Positions 26,801-32,576 of a DNA stretch of 43,649 bases are shown in pieces. The stretch is taken from positions 1-43,649 of IMG/VR virus record IMGVR_UViG_3300046009_001268; one strand, given 5' to 3'. Every line of letters starts with the position of its first letter. The stretch's first letter is position 1. The notes under the pieces were generated by a model. That model did not search any database, was not told the DNA's origin, and saw only the letters and a list, made by a program, of their open reading frames with translations. Both the position numbers and the translations under genes were made by a program. The DNA is from a virus.

Positions 26801-28021
26801 GGAAGAATAGCAACTAACAAGATAGCTGATGTAGCTGACTTCTTAATGTCTACTCCTGATGCTATGGTCTCCCGCCCCATCTGGTTTGGAGCATTTGAGA
26901 ACAACTTCAAAGAACTCACTGGCAAGGAGCCAGACCTCAAGAAGATTTCCGACAACGATGAAGCTTATATGGAAGCTAACAGAGACTCCATCAAGAAGGC
27001 GTCTAAGGAAGCGGATAAGCAAGTAACTCAAGCAGCAGCTAGTAATAACCCATACGAGACTATTGCTAAGCTTAGAGTAAACGAAAAGGATACTAGCAGC
27101 AAGAAGATATACAAGGCAGTGAATGGTTTCATCTCCCGCTTTGCAATCTTTGAGTACAACACAGCAAGACGTGCCATCTACGCAATGATAGGCAATGGCT
27201 CCATCTCTAGAAAGGAAGGCGCCGCATTACTTACAGGGGTAGCTATGCGTTCTATCGTATACGTTATGGCCTCTAGCTACATCGGTGGTATAATGTCTGC
27301 ATTGGCTCAATCTGCTTTGGCAAACCTTGGATGGGCAGGACTAGAGGAAGAGGAAGAAGAAGATGACTTGATGGAAGCTATCTTGCCAAACGCAGATACT
27401 CTACCCAAGCTATACCGCTCTATTGGTGGCGCTCTTGCTAACATCTTCATTAACAGGAACTTCGGTAACGTAATCAAGAACATCAATGGTATGTTGGTGG
27501 AGACTGCTAATGAAGAGTACGGTCAGTTCTTACGCAACGGTAAAGACTATGACCCATTCGAGAACAACATACTTATGAATCAGCTGTCATCAGCGATGAC
27601 CCCAGGCAACTCTAACGAAAAGATTGCAAGCTTTGTTGCTGCATTCGCTGGTCCACTCAGTCCTGTGGCTAGAACATTCATTAGTACGTTCAAACTTGCA
27701 AACAGTGCGATAAACAACAAGACAGCTGCCAGTCGCAAGGAGAACTTAGACGAACTAAAGATTCGTGTTCCTTTGGAGTTTGCTGGTAACCTAGGTCTTG
27801 TCCCAGTTTACAATGATGTGCGTAAGATGACTTTGGATTATTTTCGTGACGACCTCAATAAAGAGAAGGACTTCCGCCAAGAAGTAAAGAGGTTAATTAA
27901 TCAGTACCCTAACGGTGGAGAGAAGTTCGAAAAGGAGATGGACAAGACGTTCGCCAAGTACACCAGATTCAAAACTAGACAAGCTATAAATAAACAAAAA
28001 GAACTGCTAGAGGATAACTAA
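17876..28021 (+). CDS. Giant polyvalent virion protein with GNAT, zinc peptidase and LRR-like regions
   Basis: At 3381 aa this is by far the largest gene. Regions in order: two KAKYPQY/VAKYPQY repeats (residues 17-41); a Gly/Ala-rich hydrophobic segment (about 240-305); a GNAT acetyltransferase-like domain (about 614-745) with the acetyl-CoA loop-like EDAEGKGVGSKLLDAV near 680; a charged coiled coil (about 765-880) and a Pro/Ala linker; an HEVFH zinc site (1097-1101) with a likely third ligand in DEEKLAELVAIL; a module with TPWCTKEL and GGDFYVFV (about 1490-1540); LRR-like or beta-solenoid repeats (about 1658-2067); long helical coiled-coil regions; and hydrophobic segments near 3120. Combining such unrelated domains in one chain is the mark of 'polyvalent' proteins injected with phage DNA to act on the host. 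The specific activities are predicted, not shown. The gene follows two ejection-protein candidates. Confidence 0.65.
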   Translation: MAEPKKSVQEFAQAIKAKYPQYKDIDDYTLAKKIVAKYPQYADAVEFDEKKKASGEPSEESASAPQSTLPKTLAETRPSVAPIQEVEEVDEFAKNVVDRKAEAKKANFETSGSINTRVRPTALPTGETKEEEDYFTGGFGQFLTAMKSPFNPVGSAIADFVDDMGRAVGAGMQTSATVSPSMELLEKGRKTSDEDINKYIEVAKSAQKIKPSDEMQSFTDIYEKEGKGIFGVLKGLANNPTVIPEVMVSSIAGMINPNSLASAGAVIGGATAVGAATTGPGALVAAAGSLPFAMGAATATMEAGLTFSELLNEELTKRGMDFTKDNVRTLLNDEKLVSSLRMRALGRGMTIGVVDGMTGQLAGSVGAKAATTTAGKAGRIAAAGGIEMAGGSAGEVAGRAVAGQEMDVAEIALEGISEAPGTVVDIASVVGSRPSYVVNGEKISETKMRDIMDNASPADLAGMDIKIKNDVNKYGEKITDAVETDAITKEVKATVPNISEENVSRIVGLEKELKKLSTATTQTAKDRVSEIKSEIKSLREPAAQPEAEVALTTKQQQDAVQEQAAGEVPVQPEAEAGREVAQGEPQAEPQVATQEGLTEEVQVETPAVDVTIESPFDEFGEPDYDAEDAVREIAKQRDLGITSDRELATVARDANGNVIGGAFTSYDNNTGEYTFDVVVSEDAEGKGVGSKLLDAVKDLPGDLQDMNPDAKVKVDVVNPNMQKMLEKRGFVVTEKTGEDRVTMEPSSQVKEQKTAKLTTKKSPAPKVKKTQEELDLEAQEQQLRALEDDIQIEKDNFVERKAEIAEQIKEARASKLSAPEKAELVASLRAELEDAKNESNAIIGQYREDAKALKKDVGKAKAKLQKKVQQAAPKAAVEPVAPAAPTMEVPTMEAPAVEAPAVQPFARPGVYSPAYIKTKLAEAYKKLPTKKFVELFNKHVDSGLTEDIAKTSIGRDGYVNLFNSDDYVKFFKDAGVQLAKEEAPVVTAEEPTTSRKTEAEKLREAQRALLLKSGINPDVLNRRRMADGTPTFKKLSKIAETARKAVAKIMPDLKIVVYNDVAEYSRATGDAEHGQYNPSTKTIHINGTRATPSTIAHEVFHAVFLNKVKNDPTAQRIASTMIESIKRIVGKDSEIYNFLEDFSSQYKDNFKDEEKLAELVAILSDFYAGNRTYGLSEKAIQSFKNAIKKFIQDFADAFGIDLQTKLDDAQVMAMLNTIARKTISGKEITNEDLAIIDKLVDTPVGEQVRKDARQRKGLITLTEKDVIKYSKIGVVDQRMAQAMESIGLSGVKFTETGVKEAVSKKFLDVRDEYLNNETYEGEIPFIHKGGQAMKESIINEAETAYERSDISESKRDSLIRNSGDEIFQRKYVEEYAKTQKREIERWIKYLEQSSYDDAFKYMIFDAVLTFNYDLNTGQYKKRAADTMRGITTFDSGVLAKLYESDSKELLKSYVELMQQNSVNVVKEHKYQSTDKGTWVKFEGGSKNPDLNEEASALSQMVQETPWCTKELAYSQLSGGDFYVFVTGEDNPKPRVAVRMSGKRVGEARGIEGGSSQVIEESMQDTADKFLREEVTGGEEYIRSIAFAKNFKALKSDNPRLTRKTIEDIKELYKSSKVDSSKVATFVKDKIKNDEVDEEIKDEIFFMDTSSDMPGPKVKYIFNEADGAPLTFFGISGEFQFDGIEAFFGDFIDDSGVIGTELMFNNLTAIYGNFKIDAGGTMNSEEAFILPKLKTVYGNLEYQGSAPLELTQLESISGNLILRDGNLNKRYDDWIREDIFPVEDFKLEKLPVLLPSLKSVDEVVISNFSVDLNYLETVNSISVDNSTLKKIGIEDYSVALPSLKSINEIDFFSSRFISDLSSLKKAERIYVYSGVKLDSLESVKELRIEYADNIYGTDDIRKLLNNLSTSDSSTREEVLKNLYEYVDANNLSLELPSLKEAQSIYANNSLLKSLGDLKSVGNISVAFSESLVNLEYVSGDLNILKLVGGSIGKLREVGGLFYVSGISRLKTPSKLERIGRLFLPHNVTGGGIFPALKSIGSFDYYPSKKPFADIFPSLEEIGLPNFPTVDITTILNHQSENPEEAQRLLESNRKLYLEAAKVENKEYLEDIANKTFDAQVELIRTGIELNTQAPRQRKADGKAPLKQRIEEIRKAAESKRNERMAAREKGMSEAARKFKAEQEAKAKVKQEAKEQKAKIETAMDGYINAILESGNAKTIAAAFKNFQEVAGKLDKTEFVQQLRRTIAKLKEDKHISTVSAGNLNRILRTIERVSPATYALEVDRAMNAVKKEINTQLRKQLNTNRKKALKNIQSGRIGNSTIKPLFQRVLSIDASMIPDESFDDYIAIVTRLGAKQTVLPLADRRAMETTLNNILNNIDAEAGRLIELGEMYNDFVSSRNLGDTPYSEVINQMKGEGLITEDEVKMMKRYKSIILSEAKVAKAGKRAESPEARAALEEELSNIDINVRALENRDDRAIATAIQDNLDAASEMTSQDLRKLLLVIDNINNGFLPHMGEVVRRKLVSINDGKKLASALNKVSLPLGEKIIVNVKGALMRLMGRKSTETGTVSLAAERNPAAFIDEVFGNFKTTPIYDTLIRPMASAFSRFQRDFDVAVNKLNAAERKLYDSKKTDNEFRSSMYKIQMYLIQREYESNVGNPEVSPATKWIKATIDAIDAGNIYNEATASELREQLTKFSEDGEVSIEKIEKSLTPAEKGLIKAIDEVNGSIRDKAVHVSDVIRGEGIEARDNYVHIQVYGDGKGSPLDEISNFTNRYTPSTKAKSLITRTGQVNPINLDPYQTAVRGLKMTLLDYYMTPAIKQVNGTLAESKNLIDSGSEKNLTAVSELMKGFNQGVLENAVGSSVSPDITDTLVTNGYRAVLASVRRAIAETASNITFALANPAQFTAGVKSYYKLDSDISAGDVLRNVGSVHTTRLFGGETLTSPMVEKSGFRNTGGVKTEMQPDVINKMARISKLGRIATNKIADVADFLMSTPDAMVSRPIWFGAFENNFKELTGKEPDLKKISDNDEAYMEANRDSIKKASKEADKQVTQAAASNNPYETIAKLRVNEKDTSSKKIYKAVNGFISRFAIFEYNTARRAIYAMIGNGSISRKEGAALLTGVAMRSIVYVMASSYIGGIMSALAQSALANLGWAGLEEEEEEDDLMEAILPNADTLPKLYRSIGGALANIFINRNFGNVIKNINGMLVETANEEYGQFLRNGKDYDPFENNILMNQLSSAMTPGNSNEKIASFVAAFAGPLSPVARTFISTFKLANSAINNKTAASRKENLDELKIRVPLEFAGNLGLVPVYNDVRKMTLDYFRDDLNKEKDFRQEVKRLINQYPNGGEKFEKEMDKTFAKYTRFKTRQAINKQKELLEDN
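18021..18031 (+). repeat. A11 homopolymer in the giant gene
   Basis: Eleven A bases encode the end of Glu49 and Lys50-Lys52 of the giant protein. Such runs are prone to transcriptional slippage and sequencing error. A shift by one base either way gives a stop within a few dozen codons, leaving a short product that carries only the two KYPQY repeats. Confidence 0.9.
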
Positions 28022-28026
28022 ATTTG
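28019..28026 (+). promoter_or_regulatory. -7 promoter element (TAAATTTG) before fibre genes
   Basis: This is the same octamer as at 15771-15778, overlapping the stop of the giant gene and lying 49 bases before the ATG at 28076. It would start the fibre and lysis transcript. No upstream TTG with good spacing was found. Confidence 0.45.
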
Positions 28027-28075
28027 TACCTGCATAGCATTGCACCTTGACCCTTGAACCTAAAAAATATTGGCT

Positions 28076-28342
28076 ATGGCATTTGAAAACATTAACGCAG
28101 CCCCCAACTACTTCCGACAATCGTTCGGACAGAAGGGCTTTAGACTGATTACTTCCTCGTTCACGCCAGTAGCAGGAGAGGAGTACCGTGTTATCGTACC
28201 CTTGGTAGACTCTGTAGTAAGTGCTACTGCACTTGCAGGTGATAGCTTAACTGCTGCCACCCTGCCTACAGGTTTAGGGGTATATGGTCTCTTCTCCTCC
28301 GTAACTGTAACGTCTGGAACTGTATTAGCGTACATAGCCTAA
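28076..28342 (+). CDS. Small beta-rich tail or fibre-base protein
   Basis: This 88-aa protein starts at the ATG at 28076; an in-frame TTG at 28070 is less likely, because the paralogous next gene starts at the equivalent Met. It aligns by eye with the first ~90 residues of the 722-aa fibre: A-N-I, F/Y-RQS, DSVVS.T, GDSL and YGLFSSVT.SG are shared at matching spacings. This looks like a duplicated domain, present once alone and once fused to a fibre. A small adaptor or baseplate-type beta domain that anchors fibres is a reasonable guess. There is no signal peptide. The next gene starts seven bases after its stop. Confidence 0.6.
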   Translation: MAFENINAAPNYFRQSFGQKGFRLITSSFTPVAGEEYRVIVPLVDSVVSATALAGDSLTAATLPTGLGVYGLFSSVTVTSGTVLAYIA

Positions 28343-28348
28343 TTAGTT

Positions 28349-30517
28349 ATGGGCTACGCAAACATACAGGCGGATAGTAACTTCTACCGCCAGAGTCTTA
28401 ATGCTGATGGTATTAAGGATGTAACTGGACCGTACACTTCTCTATATGAGGATGTGTTTCGTGCTATTACTGTTACTACCGATTCTGTAGTCTCTGTTAC
28501 TTCCTATGTGGGAGATAGTCTGTCCAGTCAGTTCTTGTTTGCGGGCACGGAGATTTATGGTTTGTTCTCGTCCGTAACTATTCATAGTGGTAATGCTATC
28601 TTGCACCTTGCTGGCGCATCATATATATCTGAGATTGTAAACCAGTACTCAGCGTCAGGTATTCCTTTAGGATTTTACGAGGAGGGTACTCAGTGCTTGA
28701 GTCAGAAGATTAGTGCACTGCTAACCCAGGGTGTCTTTGACGATGCGAGTTGGGTTATGGTTCCATCTCAGTATGAGGAGGATTGGGTACGTGCGTTTAA
28801 GCCTACGAGTGAGTTAGGTAACCTTGCCTTCACACGAAGTTCTGATGCTACGTTTACTGACTCTACTGGAGTTGTAAGACGTAGCCCCTGGAATTTGGTG
28901 ACGTTTAGTGAGCAGTTTAATAATGCTGCTTGGACAAAAGACAGAGTAACGGTAACGGATAACGTAACTACCGCCCCCAATGGTACATTAAGTGCGGATA
29001 AGATAGTAGATACTTTACAAGGCAATAACGCCTACCGTGTTTACAATGCAGTTACTCTTTCAGCAATCTCGTACAGCGCAAGTTTTTATGTAAAGGCAGC
29101 AGAGTATAGTTGGGTTTACATTCGCATCGGAAACAGCTTACGAGTTTGGTTTAACGTAACGACTGGAGTAGTAGGTGGTGCGGATAGTGGTATTGCTGGT
29201 AGAATTGAAAACGCAGGAAATGGCTGGTACCGATGCACCGCAATTATTACAACCGCAACAGCGGGAGGCGGCTTTGCTTTGCTTGGCCTAACAAATGCTA
29301 ACAACGTAGAAAGCTACACGCCAACCACTGGAGGTCAGGGCGTTTTTGTATGGGGCGCCCAACTCGTTGAAGGTACCGAAGCCCTACCTTACTTTGCTAC
29401 TACTGACAGATTAAATGTCCCCCGCTTAGACTATAGTAATGCAGACGGAACTCTGTCCACCTGTCCAAGATTACTATTAGAGCCACAGAGAACGAATAGT
29501 ATTCGTAATAGTTCTATGGTGGGAGCGGTGGCGGGTAGTCCTGGGACTTTGCCTACGAATTATACGAGTACTTCTGGCACATTAGGTTTAACCCGAACTG
29601 TTGTAGGCACTGGAACTGAAAACGGTTTACCATATCTTGAAATGCGTTTTAACGGAACCGCTTCAAGCACTGGGTCTATAAGAATTGCATTTGACGCAAC
29701 TACTGGAATTGCGGCTACAAATGGACAAACTTGGTCATTATCTACATATGTAAAAATAGTATCAAGCCCCAACGCACCTAATTCGTACGCTTTAATTATT
29801 CTTGAAAGAAATTCTTTTGGCAGCGGACTTGCTGAGGGTAGTGCTACAATTGTACCAACCACCTCGCAGCAAAGATTCACTTACACAAGAACAAATGCAG
29901 CTGGTGCCTGTGCGTTTGTAGAAACATTGATTGGTTTTGCACTTACAAGCGGAGCAACCTACGACTTCACCATCCGCATAGCTGCTCCTCAGATGGAACT
30001 CGGAGCCTATGCTACCACTTGGGTACCAACTACTACTGCTGCTGTAACGAGGATTGCAGACGCTGCCAGTAAGACGGGCGTTTCTTCTTTGATTGGGCAG
30101 ACGGAGGGGACTTTATTTGCGGAATTTGCTGTACCATTAAACGAGTCTATAACCCGTTCGCTTGTATTAAGTAGCTCTACCGTTGCTAATCGTGCTGCTA
30201 TTTCCACATTTGCGGGTAGTGTTTTTGCTCGTGTGGACGTTGGCGGAGTGAATCAAGTCAACTCCAATGCGACAATGACAGTTACAAATATGAATAAGGT
30301 GGCATTTCGTTACAAAGAAAACGACTTTGCCGTTTATGTCAATGGAGTTAAGGTAATTACCGACACAAGCGGTATCACTTTTCCAGCGGGAACATTAGAC
30401 CGATTTGCTTTCATCCAACCAGATTCGACATCTGCCTTTAATGGTACAGTGTCTAAAATTGCGTTTTATAAAACAGGATTAATTGATAGTCAACTTCAGG
30501 CACTCACAACTCTATAA
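28349..30517 (+). CDS. Tail fibre / receptor-binding protein 1
   Basis: At 722 aa this is the first of three related fibre genes. Residues 1-90 duplicate the preceding 88-aa protein. About 150-350 is a carbohydrate-binding-type jelly-roll region with WNLVTFSEQFNNAAWTKD and APNGTLSADKIVD. About 360-405 is a conserved cassette (PRLLLEPQRTNSIRNSSMVG). A variable region follows, then a second conserved cassette (about 535-592, TYDFTIRIAAPQMELGAYAT and SLIGQTEG). A LamG-like C-terminal domain ends LIDSQLQALTTL. The same layout is in the next two genes. Such 'SEQFDNAAW' and LamG-like domains occur in phage fibres that bind glycans. The variable segments between cassettes are the likely receptor-specific parts. 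No chaperone gene is recognised. Confidence 0.65.
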   Translation: MGYANIQADSNFYRQSLNADGIKDVTGPYTSLYEDVFRAITVTTDSVVSVTSYVGDSLSSQFLFAGTEIYGLFSSVTIHSGNAILHLAGASYISEIVNQYSASGIPLGFYEEGTQCLSQKISALLTQGVFDDASWVMVPSQYEEDWVRAFKPTSELGNLAFTRSSDATFTDSTGVVRRSPWNLVTFSEQFNNAAWTKDRVTVTDNVTTAPNGTLSADKIVDTLQGNNAYRVYNAVTLSAISYSASFYVKAAEYSWVYIRIGNSLRVWFNVTTGVVGGADSGIAGRIENAGNGWYRCTAIITTATAGGGFALLGLTNANNVESYTPTTGGQGVFVWGAQLVEGTEALPYFATTDRLNVPRLDYSNADGTLSTCPRLLLEPQRTNSIRNSSMVGAVAGSPGTLPTNYTSTSGTLGLTRTVVGTGTENGLPYLEMRFNGTASSTGSIRIAFDATTGIAATNGQTWSLSTYVKIVSSPNAPNSYALIILERNSFGSGLAEGSATIVPTTSQQRFTYTRTNAAGACAFVETLIGFALTSGATYDFTIRIAAPQMELGAYATTWVPTTTAAVTRIADAASKTGVSSLIGQTEGTLFAEFAVPLNESITRSLVLSSSTVANRAAISTFAGSVFARVDVGGVNQVNSNATMTVTNMNKVAFRYKENDFAVYVNGVKVITDTSGITFPAGTLDRFAFIQPDSTSAFNGTVSKIAFYKTGLIDSQLQALTTL

Positions 30518-30520
30518 CAT

Positions 30521-32575
30521 ATGTTAGGATTAGGACTATCACTACAGAAGGGCATCTCTGCATTTAACGCAGGGAGAGCATTAGTATCCTCATATATCAG
30601 AAGAGTAACAGAAGCTGGTGGAGTACTACAGAACACTGCCTGTGACGCTGCTGCTATTAATGAGTTGAACCAAGACAGACTGTTAGAACCTGCATCTTGG
30701 GTACTTGTCCCAGATGGAATAAAGGAAGACGTAGTATTTGCCCAAAAGCCCACCAGCGGATTGGGTGACCTCCAGTTCACCCGTGCCTCTGATGCCACCC
30801 GTACCAATAGTGCAGGGGTGATTGAACGGACTCCGTGGAATTTGTTGCAGTTTAGTGAACAGTTTGATAATGCAGCTTGGACTAAACTAAACATAACCAT
30901 AACTTCCAATGAAGCAGTTAGCCCTACAGGAACATTGACTGCTGATAAAGTTGTGCAAAGTGTAAATATTGGCTCCGATTTACGTACGACATCTACTTTT
31001 AGCTTGGTTAGTGGCAACACATACACTTGGAGTATTTATGCTAAAAATGCTGGCTATAAATACGTTCGTCTTATTGCTTGGTCAAGTGATGACCCAGTTA
31101 CAACTTACGATTTAGACTCTATTTCTGTAGTTTCTGAATCAGGTCCAGCGCACACATCTACAATACAAGACGTTGGTAACGGGTGGAGACGTTTAACTAT
31201 AACAAGAACAGTATCAAGTGCTGTTGGATGGGTTCGTTGTGTTCCACTTTCAACAGCTAATGGTTCGGGGACTCCAAACAACATTGATGGTGTTTATCTC
31301 TGGGGCGCACAAGTGGTAGAAGGCACAGACGCAAAGCCCTACTTCGCAACTACCAACAGACAAGATGTACCACGACTGGACTACCGCAATGCAGATGGGA
31401 CATTGAATAGTTGTCCTCGGCTCTTGCTTGAACCGCAACGCACCAACTCCATCCGCAACTCAACCAACGTTGGGGCGGTGGCTGGTAGTCCTGGGACTTT
31501 TCCTACGAATTGGACAAGCTTTAATATACCCAACTTGACTAATTCGGTGGTAGGTCTTGGGGTAGAAAATGGACTGAATTATATAGATTTACGAGTGACT
31601 GGAAATTGTACAATTAGTTCGGCACATAGGTTTGCTTTTGAACAAAATACTGGAATTGCCGCCACCAATGGTCAAACCTGGACTTCGTCTGGTTATTTTA
31701 AGTTAATAAGCCAAATCGGAGCAGCTCCTACTTTTGGATTAAGAATTACAGAAAGAACTTCAGCTGGTGCAAGTTTAATTAGCGGTAGTACACCAATTAA
31801 CTTGACATCTTCTATTTTGAGATATTCCTTTACAAGGACGTTGAGCGGTGGAGCGACTACTGCATTTGCTATTCCAGAATTAGAAATAAATGTTCAAGGC
31901 TCAACAACATACGACTTCACCATCCGCATCGCTGCTCCTCAAATGGAATTGGGGGCTTATGCAACTACGTTCATTCCTACCACTACGGCAGCGGTGACGA
32001 GGATTACGGACGCTGCAAGTAAGACGGGTATTTCTTCGCTTATTGGGCAGACCGAGGGCGTTATTTTTCTTGACTTTGTATTTAGAACGCCAGCAACTGC
32101 CACTGGTGGGCAAATATCTATAACCGACCAAAGCGCACCATTTGACCGAGTTTTGATTTGGAACAATTTTACTTTGAACACACTTGCGGCAAACCTACAA
32201 GCAAGTGGTTCAACCATTTTTAGTACGTCATTGGGTACGTTTGTAGATGGTCAACGCTACAAAATAGCAATTGCATACAAAAGCGGCAGCAATGCTGGAT
32301 ACGTTAACGGAACGCAAATCTTTACAAATACCAATACGTTTACGTTTGCATCTACTATGACGGATATCTTTTTAGGAGCTTATGAAGCGGTAGGGATGGC
32401 TCCTCACCAATTGCTTAACCAAGCCGCCCTATTCAAGACCCGATTGACAAACGCCCAACTCGTTGACCTCACAGGTGGACGTATCTACTACAATCCAGTA
32501 GAGGCATACTACGCCTACTACCTTACACCTGAGATTCCATCAGCAGTAATAACTTCAGTAAATAGCTTCTTCTGA
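30521..32575 (+). CDS. Tail fibre / receptor-binding protein 2
   Basis: This 684-aa protein starts three bases after fibre 1. The N-terminus differs from fibre 1 (MLGLGLSLQKGISAFNAGRA), but from about residue 65 it shares the sequence ASWVLVP, then FTRASDATRTNSAGVIERTP and WNLLQFSEQFDNAAWTK. It has the PRLLLEPQRTNSIRNS cassette (about 300) and the TYDFTIRIAAPQMELGAYAT cassette (about 465-520). The C-terminus is unlike the other two: it runs to YYAYYLTPEIPSAV and ends SVNSFF, without the LTTL ending. So the distal domain has been exchanged or lost, or the protein ends differently at the tip. It is expected to bind surface glycans. The N-terminus differs from those of the neighbours and may attach to a different place on the tail. 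Confidence 0.6.
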   Translation: MLGLGLSLQKGISAFNAGRALVSSYIRRVTEAGGVLQNTACDAAAINELNQDRLLEPASWVLVPDGIKEDVVFAQKPTSGLGDLQFTRASDATRTNSAGVIERTPWNLLQFSEQFDNAAWTKLNITITSNEAVSPTGTLTADKVVQSVNIGSDLRTTSTFSLVSGNTYTWSIYAKNAGYKYVRLIAWSSDDPVTTYDLDSISVVSESGPAHTSTIQDVGNGWRRLTITRTVSSAVGWVRCVPLSTANGSGTPNNIDGVYLWGAQVVEGTDAKPYFATTNRQDVPRLDYRNADGTLNSCPRLLLEPQRTNSIRNSTNVGAVAGSPGTFPTNWTSFNIPNLTNSVVGLGVENGLNYIDLRVTGNCTISSAHRFAFEQNTGIAATNGQTWTSSGYFKLISQIGAAPTFGLRITERTSAGASLISGSTPINLTSSILRYSFTRTLSGGATTAFAIPELEINVQGSTTYDFTIRIAAPQMELGAYATTFIPTTTAAVTRITDAASKTGISSLIGQTEGVIFLDFVFRTPATATGGQISITDQSAPFDRVLIWNNFTLNTLAANLQASGSTIFSTSLGTFVDGQRYKIAIAYKSGSNAGYVNGTQIFTNTNTFTFASTMTDIFLGAYEAVGMAPHQLLNQAALFKTRLTNAQLVDLTGGRIYYNPVEAYYAYYLTPEIPSAVITSVNSFF

Positions 32576-32576
32576 T

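Noticed and set aside
17876-28021. Virion RNA polymerase, as in crAss-like phages
   Set aside because: No DFDGD or similar RNA polymerase catalytic motif was seen in the 3381-aa protein; the visible motifs are GNAT, HExxH and repeats.
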